Below are positions 1 through 5,430 of a stretch of 6,605 nt of DNA, in pieces. The notes beneath the pieces were generated by a model, which saw only the letters and a program-made list of their open reading frames with translations, did no database searches and had not been told where the DNA came from. Position numbers and translations under genes: made by a program. The stretch comes from CAYXUG01 sp964468655. GTDB taxonomy: Bacteria > Fidelibacterota > Marinisomatia > Marinisomatales > CAYXUG01. Position 1 is the first letter of the stretch; every line of letters begins with the position of its first letter. The stretch covers positions 1 to 6,605 of the forward strand of contig CAYXUG010000079.1 in assembly GCA_964468655.1 (NCBI GenBank), in the 5' to 3' direction.

Positions 1-12
1 AATACCCCCTTA

Positions 13-507
13 TTATTTTAGCTCTTTTTGTCCCATAACATCTGACTGGTTACAGTATTCTCTAAATAAAGAGAAAGGCGGATTTGTTACTACAATATCG
101 GCTTGTTTCAAAAGTTCAATGCATTCTTCCTTGCGAAAATCACCATCACCTTTTAAGTGTTGAATGCCAATTTCTTCAGGATCGGGTATCCTATTTTCAT
201 TTTTGTCGCCTTCGTATTCTAAATAAATTGCTTTTTCGGAGTTATTCTGACTGAATAAATCCATATCCTGATTTTTATAACAGGTGGTGATTAATTTTTT
301 AAGCCCTAATTTTTCAAAATTGTATGAAAAATAATGGAAGAAATTGCTTACACGGGGGTCATCGCAATTACAATAAACGACTTTCTCTTTAAAGTGTTCT
401 CTGTAATGCTTTAGCTCTCTTTCTATGTCAGAGAGTTGAGTGTAAAAATCATCATTTTTAGATGATTTTGCTTTTTGTAAATTTTTATTTAAAGTTTTTT
501 CACTCAT
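13..507 (-). pseudogene. EcoRI-type adenine-specific DNA methyltransferase, N-terminal half, probably frameshifted
   Basis: This is the N-terminal half of an N6-adenine DNA methyltransferase of the M.EcoRI family, which methylates adenine in a short palindrome (GAATTC for M.EcoRI itself) using S-adenosylmethionine. The match to M.EcoRI from memory is close: residues 12-30 (KAKSSKNDDFYTQ then SDIE), YREHF at 36-40, VVYCNCDDPRVSNFF at 43-57, GDGDFR at 120-125 and the catalytic motif NPPFSLFREY at 142-151. Known family members run to about 320 residues, but this frame stops at 164. The tail after Tyr151 does not resemble the family. Skipping one base there reads VTSQMLWDKKS before a stop, which does resemble the family's continuation (M.EcoRI has a YDKK motif at this point). 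A frameshift near 52-57 therefore probably broke the gene, and target-recognition parts are lost or lie beyond the window edge. No restriction enzyme partner is visible. The start is 29 bp after the previous gene and has no clear ribosome site. Family assignment is firm; loss of function is inferred. Confidence 0.85.
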
Positions 508-536
508 ATTGAAAATAATTGGTTACCTAACAAGTA

Positions 537-1025
537 TTATCCCTCAGTATCGTTTGTTGGATTAGTCATTTCCAGAATGATTTGAGTGTTATCCTGAAAG
601 CAGAGATGTTGGACTTTTAATGTTTTCAGATAGTGAAGAAAACCAATCAGGAATAAAAGTCCATGACTCCACCCCGGGAGAACTCCTGTATCCGCGCCGC
701 CGCCTGTGATGAATGCTGCCATGATGATAAACACATTTAACAGTGTAGGAGGATAGAGTTTTCGCTTGATGGCAATGGATTGCTTATGAAATTCATGATT
801 AGCGCCTTTTTCTTTAATGTAGTCGCGGATACTGATGCCGGTACCCACGAAAAAAAACATGACCAGTACTTCAGTGAAAAGATAAATAATGGCAGTGGCG
901 AATGCAAAGGTTGGGTGGCCGGCTCCAAAAAGACCAAAACTAAAATACCCCTGAAGACCTGTGAGGAGAAGTGCACCCAGAGATAAAAAAGATAAAAAAT
1001 AAATGGAAATCATGAAAAAGTACAT
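537..1025 (-). CDS. Small four-helix membrane protein of unknown function
   Basis: The 162-residue product is an integral inner-membrane protein with four likely membrane helices, at about residues 4-27, 38-63, 94-110 and 118-135. A basic cytoplasmic-looking loop (65-92) lies between helices 2 and 3, and a polar tail follows. Distinct motifs are FFFVGTG at 57-63 at the end of helix 2, KRK then YPP at 87-93, and GGGADTG at 108-114 followed by PGWSH at 117-121. His37, His121 and His131 lie at or near helix ends and could bind a metal or haem, but that is speculation. The motifs are reminiscent of an uncharacterised family of small membrane proteins; I cannot name it with certainty. It sits 21 bp after pssA and 29 bp before the methyltransferase remnant, so it is probably the distal gene of the lipid-synthesis operon. 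A membrane or lipid-linked role is only suggested by context. Met5 is an alternative start; neither start has a good ribosome site. Confidence 0.8.
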   Translation of the reverse strand: MYFFMISIYFLSFLSLGALLLTGLQGYFSFGLFGAGHPTFAFATAIIYLFTEVLVMFFFVGTGISIRDYIKEKGANHEFHKQSIAIKRKLYPPTLLNVFIIMAAFITGGGADTGVLPGWSHGLLFLIGFLHYLKTLKVQHLCFQDNTQIILEMTNPTNDTEG

Positions 1026-1046
1026 GTTGCTTCAGCGGGTTTTAAC

Positions 1047-1826
1047 TTAATGTTTTCTAAAACGAAATCTATTTATTCTTGAAGAACTTTTCACAGCACG
1101 GCGTGTTTCAGGAATTGGCTCCTGTATTTCATGATGAAGTATGGTGGAGATGATACCACCCAATATATATAACGTAACAAGTGGAAAAAGAATTAGACTT
1201 TTCAGGATAGTAAGACATGCGAGGCAGATGATTATGATAACAGCTCTTACTCTATGATGCCATCCTCTGCCGATTTGAGGGAATTTCACATAGCGGACAT
1301 GGCTGACCATAAGGAAAGAAAGTATTAAAATAAGGGGAAAGGCAGTTAGAGGATTCCCCGCATTGCCAAATAGTATGTTGTTAAAAATAACGTAGGATGC
1401 AATAGCTATTGCACTGACTGTAGTGGGGAGTCCCATGAAAATTTGATTGGGTCCTTCTTCCGATTGAACATTAAAGCGAGCCAGCCGGAAGGCGCCTGCC
1501 ATGAGTGGAATAAAGCAGACAGATATTGCAATAAAGTGGGGGAGTTCAGAAGCGTATGCGAAATAGACAAGAACAGCCGGCGCTGTACAGAAAGAGACAA
1601 GATCGGCAATGGAATCAAACTGGATGCCGAATTTTGACCCGGCTTTCAGAAATCGCGCAGTGGCGCCATCAAGACCATCAAATAAAGATGCGCCCAAAAT
1701 CAGCCATGCCGCATGATTGTAGTTTCCCTTCGCTGCCATTAAAATCGCCTGAAAACCAAAAAAAAGATTCAAAAAAGTGAATACATTGGGGATCGTCGAT
1801 TTATAGTTGTACTCGCGGAATGTCAT
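1047..1826 (-). CDS. pssA: CDP-diacylglycerol--serine O-phosphatidyltransferase
   Basis: PssA joins L-serine to CDP-diacylglycerol, releasing CMP and giving phosphatidylserine, the precursor of phosphatidylethanolamine. It is an integral membrane enzyme. The CDP-alcohol phosphotransferase signature is complete: Asp53-Gly54, Ala57-Arg58, Gly67, Asp71 and Asp75 fit DG-x2-AR-x8-G-x3-D-x3-D exactly, and Asp50-Gly51 just before it is also typical. The N-terminus (IPNVFTFLNLFFGF at 12-25) is the usual first helix of this subfamily, and several more hydrophobic helices follow to about residue 235. The last 20 residues are strongly basic. At 259 residues it has the usual length. The ATG overlaps the psd stop by one base (TAATG), so translation is probably coupled to psd. 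A weak Shine-Dalgarno, AGGAA on the minus strand at 1834-1838, supports the start. Its pairing with psd confirms serine rather than glycerol phosphate as the likely acceptor. Confidence 0.95.
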   Translation of the reverse strand: MTFREYNYKSTIPNVFTFLNLFFGFQAILMAAKGNYNHAAWLILGASLFDGLDGATARFLKAGSKFGIQFDSIADLVSFCTAPAVLVYFAYASELPHFIAISVCFIPLMAGAFRLARFNVQSEEGPNQIFMGLPTTVSAIAIASYVIFNNILFGNAGNPLTAFPLILILSFLMVSHVRYVKFPQIGRGWHHRVRAVIIIICLACLTILKSLILFPLVTLYILGGIISTILHHEIQEPIPETRRAVKSSSRINRFRFRKH

Positions 1827-2461
1827 TATAATTTTCCTATAATTGTTTCTGTCGCCTTAACACGGTCACCCACTTTTACATGAAGTAACGATTCAACAGG
1901 TAAAATCAAATCCGTTCTTGACCCGAATAGAATAAAACCCAGACGATCGCCTTTATTGATGGTATCCTCCTTTTTTAAATGACATATAATTCTTCTGGCA
2001 AGAATGCCGGCAATCTGTTTCACCTTCACACTTTTTTCGCCATGAATAATATTGATTTCAGTTCGTTCATTAATTTCAGAAATATTTTTTTTAAACGCAG
2101 CATGAAATTTACCCCTATGATATTTTATATCACTGACTTTTCCATCCACCGGCACACGATTCACATGGACATTAAATAATGACAAAAAGATGGAAACCAG
2201 TTTAACTTTTTCTCCGCCGATTTCAGTCTCACCGGAAAATACAATTTTTCCATCAGCAGGGGAGAGGATAAGGTTTTCTCCTTCGGGGATTTTGCGTACA
2301 GGGTCCCGGAAAAAAACAAAACACATTAAAAGGAACAGGAATGAAGGAAGCACCAACATTTTAAATATTTCCATATTTAACCACCATCCCAAGACAGTGA
2401 GTAACACAGTCAGGATGAATGCAGATAAATAAATTTTCTTTCCCTCAGGAGCCAGCGTCAT
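1826..2461 (-). CDS. psd: Phosphatidylserine decarboxylase proenzyme (short type)
   Basis: Psd removes CO2 from phosphatidylserine to make phosphatidylethanolamine. It is made as a proenzyme that cuts itself at a Gly-Ser bond, turning the serine into the catalytic pyruvoyl group of the small alpha chain. The cut site is visible as FGSR, between Gly180 and Ser181, and would leave a beta chain of 180 and an alpha chain of 31 residues. The other expected processing residues are Asp70 in SPADG and His99 in FNVHVNR, which complete the Asp-His-Ser set. FFRDP at 50-54 is a family hallmark. One or two hydrophobic helices at about 10-50 anchor it in the membrane. At 211 residues and with FGSR rather than the LGST of the E. 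coli enzyme, it belongs to the short PSD-A-like class. It starts 26 bp after ychF and overlaps pssA by one base, so the two consecutive pathway enzymes are coupled. Confidence 0.95.
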   Translation of the reverse strand: MTLAPEGKKIYLSAFILTVLLTVLGWWLNMEIFKMLVLPSFLFLLMCFVFFRDPVRKIPEGENLILSPADGKIVFSGETEIGGEKVKLVSIFLSLFNVHVNRVPVDGKVSDIKYHRGKFHAAFKKNISEINERTEINIIHGEKSVKVKQIAGILARRIICHLKKEDTINKGDRLGFILFGSRTDLILPVESLLHVKVGDRVKATETIIGKL

Positions 2462-2487
2462 AGTTTACGTTTTGATATTATGCTCAA

Positions 2488-3591
2488 TCAAGTTTTAAAC
2501 TTAAATTTAACCACAGCCCCATCCTGAATGAAGTAATCTTTCCCATGAGTGTGGATTAATCCTTTGTCTCTCAGCGCTTCTTCTGAACCGTGCCTGAAAA
2601 GATCATCGCATGAATATGCGTCTGCCTTAATGAATCCTTTTTCAAAATCGGTGTGGATTACCCCTGCTGCTTGTGGAGCCGCAGTTCCCTTTTTAACCGT
2701 CCATGCCTGGACTATATTGGATTCGGTTGTGAAGAAAGTGATCAAATTCAGCAAATTGTAAGCCGCAGGAATGAGTGTTTCCAATCCTGTTTTATTCAAC
2801 CCCCATTCCTCCATAAAGAATTGGTGCTCTTCTTCGTCGGATAAAAATGCCAGCTCGTTTTCAAGTGCGGCGCTTACAATAATCACTTGTTCATTTTGAT
2901 CCTTGCACCACTTTTTCAGTTTCGCTGTAACAGGTCCATCTTCATGAGATGTTGCTTCCGACTCACTGATATTGCCGGCGTACAACACCGGTTTTGAAGA
3001 AATGAGAAATAGCTCTTTTAAATAATGGTTTTCATCTTCAGTTAAATTGAGATTTCTGGCAGGTTTTCCATTTTCCAGAGTTTTTGCAACTTCGTTTAAA
3101 ATATCCATTTCTGCCGCTGACTCTTTATGGCCTGATTGCGCTTTTTTGGTGATGGATTCCTGCCGGCTTGTGACCGTTTCAAGGTCTTTCAGAATGAGTT
3201 CTGTTTCAACGATGCCAATATCCCGTTCGGGATCAAGTTCGCCGGAGGGATGACTCACCTGACCGCTCTCAAAACACCGGACAAGGTGAAGAATAGCATC
3301 CACTTCCCGGATTTTCGCAAGGAACTGATTGCCCAGTCCCTCGCCCTGATGGGAACCTTTGATGAGTCCTGCAATGTCAACGATTCGCAGTGTCGTTGGA
3401 ATAATCTTTTTTGGATTGAGTATGTCAGACAGTTTCTTCAGCCGTTCATCCGGCACGGAAACCATTCCCACGTTTGGATCAATGGTGGTGAAGGGATAGC
3501 TGTCTGTTTGAACCCTTGATTGAGTCAGGGCAGAAAAGAGCGTGGATTTCCCCGCATTGGGCAGACCGACGATTCCGCATTGAAGTGGCAT
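2488..3591 (-). CDS. ychF: Ribosome-binding ATPase/GTPase YchF (OLA1 family)
   Basis: YchF is a cytosolic Obg-related P-loop NTPase that binds ribosomes and in studied bacteria prefers ATP and dampens stress responses. Numbered from the ATG at 3591 (367 residues, close to the E. coli 363), the P-loop is GLPNAGKS at 9-16 and the switch II motif is DIAGL at 72-76. The base-recognition motif is NISE at 207-210 instead of the NKxD of true GTPases; this NxxE form is the YchF hallmark tied to ATP use. A helical insert spans roughly 120-190, and the C-terminal TGS domain carries the familiar AWTVKKG and APQAAGVIHTDFEKGF stretch. The frame stays open to a TTG at 3612, seven codons upstream. I choose the ATG because it gives the standard MxxxCGIVGLPN start; neither has a clear ribosome site. 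It is the first gene of the minus-strand cluster, but its link to lipid synthesis is probably only positional. Confidence 0.95.
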   Translation of the reverse strand: MPLQCGIVGLPNAGKSTLFSALTQSRVQTDSYPFTTIDPNVGMVSVPDERLKKLSDILNPKKIIPTTLRIVDIAGLIKGSHQGEGLGNQFLAKIREVDAILHLVRCFESGQVSHPSGELDPERDIGIVETELILKDLETVTSRQESITKKAQSGHKESAAEMDILNEVAKTLENGKPARNLNLTEDENHYLKELFLISSKPVLYAGNISESEATSHEDGPVTAKLKKWCKDQNEQVIIVSAALENELAFLSDEEEHQFFMEEWGLNKTGLETLIPAAYNLLNLITFFTTESNIVQAWTVKKGTAAPQAAGVIHTDFEKGFIKADAYSCDDLFRHGSEEALRDKGLIHTHGKDYFIQDGAVVKFKFKT

Positions 3592-3704
3592 AGGGGAAGT
3601 TACAAGATTCAAAAAGTGTGTTCAAGAAATTACAGCCATTGTTTAAGTTTGGTGAAAGATTAACAGTTAGTAAATTTCTTTTTGATTAAAGGAGATAAAA
3701 TTTC
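3592..3704. promoter_or_regulatory. Divergent intergenic region, likely promoters for ychF cluster and reductase gene
   Basis: This 113 bp AT-rich spacer separates two divergent genes and must hold a promoter for each. For the plus strand there are two weak candidates: a sigma70-like pair TTGGTG (3649-3654) and TAAATT (3671-3676) with a 16 bp spacer, or TAAGTTTG (3644-3651), which fits the TAnnTTTG -7 box used by Bacteroidota but lacks an evident partner box. On the minus strand the best candidate is TTGAAC then TAACTT 17 bp later, a poor match. No operator-like palindrome was seen. Confidence 0.35.
3688..3694 (+). promoter_or_regulatory. Shine-Dalgarno site of the reductase gene
   Basis: AAAGGAG lies 10 bases before the ATG at 3705. 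It is the clearest ribosome-binding site in the window and fixes the start of the reductase gene. The genes on the other strand mostly lack such a site. Confidence 0.75.
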
Positions 3705-4487
3705 ATGAAAGAATGGGTTTTAATTTTGGGCTGTTCCACCGGTCACGGCGGCGCTACGGCGAAAAAGTTAGCGGAAGCCGGTTACGGTATTATAGGTTTC
3801 CACTTCGACAGAGGCAACATCAAACGGGAAGCGGAAGAATTCTGCAAACAGTTGAATGAGTTCAATGATGGAGGGACACATTTTTTCAACACCAACGCCG
3901 CATCGGTGGAGGTAATGGATGAATACCTTCCGAAAATTCAGGAAATTACGGGAGGCAGTACATTGAAACTTTTACTTCATTCCATTGCATTCGGTACCAC
4001 CACAAATTTTTTCGGCGAAAAGCCGGTCACACAAAAACAGATGGAAATGACGGTTCACGTTATGGGAACATCACTTCTTTACTGGGTGCAGAAGCTTTAT
4101 GATGTTAATCTGCTGGCGAAAGGTTCCCGGATTCTCGGATTAACCTCCGAAGGGAATTACGTTGCTATGGAGGGATATGGTCCGGTGGGTATTGCGAAAG
4201 TTGCATTGGAGAGTATCACACGGCAGATCGGGTGGGAATTGGGTGAGCAAGGCATTACTGCCAACTGCATTCAGGCGGGAGTTACTCCCACGCGAGCGCT
4301 CACTAAAATTTCCGAACAGTGGGAAGAATGGCTGGAAAAAACGAAAAAGCGGAATCCAATGCGGCGGACCACCCAGCCGGAAGATGTTGCGAATGTGGTC
4401 TATCTTATGCTTCAGCCGGAAGCGGACTTTATCAACTGCTCCATCGTTTATACCGATGGAGGAGAACACCGGTCGGGGTCGTTTTGA
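3705..4487 (+). CDS. Enoyl-ACP reductase-like short-chain dehydrogenase (FabI/FabL type)
   Basis: The 260-residue product is a Rossmann-fold NAD(P)H oxidoreductase, most likely reducing the double bond of enoyl-ACP in the last step of each fatty acid elongation cycle. The nucleotide-binding motif is Gly9-x3-Gly13-x-Gly15. LLHSIAFG at 90-97 replaces the NNAG of classical reductases, as in FabI enzymes (VHSIGFA in E. coli). The catalytic pair is Tyr158 and Lys165, spaced Y-x6-K, which is diagnostic of the enoyl reductase branch rather than the usual Y-x3-K. The C-terminus (PEADFIN and YTDGG) also fits. Odd point: the second FabI tyrosine, ten residues before the catalytic one, is Ser148 here, although Tyr152 lies nearby, so this may be a divergent FabI/FabL-like enzyme or a relative with another enoyl substrate. 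It stands alone on the plus strand, divergent from ychF, with no other fatty acid genes in view. The start is set by a strong Shine-Dalgarno. Confidence 0.8.
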   Translation: MKEWVLILGCSTGHGGATAKKLAEAGYGIIGFHFDRGNIKREAEEFCKQLNEFNDGGTHFFNTNAASVEVMDEYLPKIQEITGGSTLKLLLHSIAFGTTTNFFGEKPVTQKQMEMTVHVMGTSLLYWVQKLYDVNLLAKGSRILGLTSEGNYVAMEGYGPVGIAKVALESITRQIGWELGEQGITANCIQAGVTPTRALTKISEQWEEWLEKTKKRNPMRRTTQPEDVANVVYLMLQPEADFINCSIVYTDGGEHRSGSF

Positions 4488-4513
4488 TAATTATTAAGTC
4501 AAAACAATTACTT

Positions 4514-4538
4514 ACCACAAAGTCCCAAAGACACGAAG
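4514..4538 (+). repeat. AAAG-type short tandem motif
   Basis: Three imperfect 8-9 base units follow each other: ACCACAAAG, TCCCAAAG and ACACGAAG. Such ACCACAAAG...CACGAAG tracts recur as intergenic elements in many bacterial genomes, often just after genes, and are sometimes translated as TTKSQRHE-like tails. Its function is unknown. It begins 26 bases after the reductase stop. Confidence 0.55.
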
Positions 4539-4549
4539 ATTATAAAATA

Positions 4550-4589
4550 AAATTTCTCCCAGGGAGATTGCAAAGAGGGGGAGCAATTT
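4550..4589 (+). repeat. Degenerate palindromic element, copy A; possible terminator
   Basis: The left arm AAATTTCTCCC (4550-4560) pairs with GGGAGCAATTT (4579-4589) over ten of eleven positions, with one T-C mismatch and an 18-base loop. The strand continues with a T-rich run, so it might end transcription of the reductase gene 62 bases upstream. It looks like a deleted version of copy C: both share TTTCTCCC, GGGAGA then ATT or ATTG, and AAGAGGGGG then GAG. Confidence 0.5.
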
Positions 4590-4700
4590 TATTAATTCAA
4601 AATACAAATTAAAAAAAGTAAAATGTCAAGTTTCTCCACCTGTTTTACCAACTGGTAGATGGGCAGGCAATAACCAGAAGACCACATTTAGTGCCTACAC

Positions 4701-4740
4701 CTTCTCCCTAGTCCTCTCCCATCGAGGGAGAGGAGGAGAC
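4701..4740. repeat. Palindromic element, copy B
   Basis: TCCTCTCCC (4712-4720) and GGGAGAGGA (4726-4734) form a perfect 9 bp stem with loop ATCGA. The flanks continue the same C-rich/G-rich theme (CTTCTCCC before, GGAGAC after). This resembles the interspersed CTCTCCC...GGGAGAG palindromes found in many bacterial genomes. There is no T-run, so it is not a standard intrinsic terminator. Confidence 0.7.
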
Positions 4741-4776
4741 TTTCAGAATATCATCAAGTAAGTAAATGCTCGGAAT

Positions 4777-4819
4777 TTTCTCCCCCTTGATGGGGGAGAA
4801 TTGAAGAGGGGGGAGAAAT
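4777..4819. repeat. Palindromic element, copy C, with two alternative right arms
   Basis: TTCTCCCCC (4778-4786) pairs perfectly with GGGGGAGAA (4792-4800) across loop TTGAT. A second right arm, GGGGGAGAAA (4809-4818), pairs perfectly with TTTCTCCCCC (4777-4786). The two hairpins are mutually exclusive. No T-run follows on either strand. It is the best preserved of three related copies in this spacer. Confidence 0.7.
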
Positions 4820-4947
4820 CAATCTTCAGGTCAAAATTTTAAAAAGTAAAGTAAACCAATAACTAATTTATGTAAAGCGTGAGTAGAAAATGAATAAAGG
4901 GAATGCTATAAAATTACGTTACAAATAATTAACAAAGGTATTAGTAA

Positions 4948-5430
4948 TCACTTTTCAATAATTAAACTGTTTATTGAATCCAATTTATTATAAGTATAGT
5001 CATCTTCTTTCACATATGTCATATAGGCCCAGCGATCATAATAGTCAAACCTTATCGTCTTTTTTCTAAAAAACAATAATCTTAGTTTTGGTATTAAATA
5101 AAATGTTACTATATAAAAATCTTTATCGTGTGCTAACAATCCAATATATTCCCAATTATTCACATTCATAATTACTTTATCTGAATGTAAATAAAATGAA
5201 GGAGTTCTCGGGAAGATGATTTCAGTTTCATTAAAAATTCTTTCAAGTACCCTTTTAACAGAATCATGGTCAGTTACATAAAATGAATTTTCATAAAAAT
5301 ATTCAACTGAAAAAAATTTTTCTGGGAATGGTTTTGGCGTTTCAGGAATTTCAACAGTTTTAAACAGAATACAACTTTGTACGTAAAATGTTATAAAAAG
5401 TATTGTAATTGATCTTATTAAAAGCCGCAT
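4948..5430 (-). CDS. Putative lipoprotein of unknown function
   Basis: I do not recognise this 160-residue protein. Its N-terminus looks like a lipoprotein signal: basic residues Arg2 and Arg6, a hydrophobic stretch at 3-17, and VQSC ending at Cys20, where signal peptidase II would cut and lipid would attach. The glutamine at -2 makes the lipobox imperfect. The mature part has no further membrane helix and is rich in aromatic residues and alternating strand-like segments (for example FYIVTFYLIPKLRLLFF at 105-121), suggesting a compact beta-rich fold in the periplasm or on a membrane surface. Its ATG lies 13 bases inside the end of the preceding cysteine-rich gene (shared ATGCGGCTTTTAA, different frames), so the two are probably translated together and may act together. 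AT-rich codons resemble that neighbour, not the ychF-pssA cluster. An immunity or accessory role for the partner is possible but unproven. Confidence 0.7.
   Translation of the reverse strand: MRLLIRSITILFITFYVQSCILFKTVEIPETPKPFPEKFFSVEYFYENSFYVTDHDSVKRVLERIFNETEIIFPRTPSFYLHSDKVIMNVNNWEYIGLLAHDKDFYIVTFYLIPKLRLLFFRKKTIRFDYYDRWAYMTYVKEDDYTYNKLDSINSLIIEK

Larger units (their letters stand above)
4488..4947. other. Non-coding, repeat-rich spacer between convergent genes
   Basis: No convincing gene is present in these 460 bases between the plus-strand reductase and the minus-strand lipoprotein. The left two thirds hold a mosaic of short repeats: an AAAG-rich tandem motif, three related C-run/G-run palindromes, and a block at about 4619-4700 containing the small palindrome TACCA-AC-TGGTA (4646-4657). 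The right third (4820-4947) is plain AT-rich DNA in which I see nothing. No tRNA was found. Confidence 0.8.

Noticed and set aside
3136..3519. 127-codon plus-strand open frame opposite ychF
   Set aside because: It lies fully inside the well-supported ychF gene and its translation matches no family; it is a shadow frame.
3592..3612. TTG start for YchF seven codons upstream of the ATG
   Set aside because: The ATG at 3591 gives the standard family N-terminus just before CGIVGLPN and the usual length; the TTG extension (LNLVTSP) has no family support or ribosome site.
4162..4497. 111-codon and 109-codon open frames overlapping the reductase gene on both strands
   Set aside because: They are other-frame readings of a clear reductase gene, rich in Arg and Ser as expected of shadow frames.
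4319..4612. 97-codon plus-strand frame running from the reductase gene through the repeats
   Set aside because: It only links a shadow frame of the reductase to repeat DNA (the TTKSQRHED part is the AAAG element translated).
4778..4800. Palindrome C as a Rho-independent terminator for the convergent genes
   Set aside because: The stem is strong, but no T-run follows it on either strand, so it does not fit an intrinsic terminator; it is kept as a repeat.
4701..4819. CRISPR array
   Set aside because: The repeated units are palindromic, differ in sequence and spacing, and have no regular spacers or cas genes nearby.
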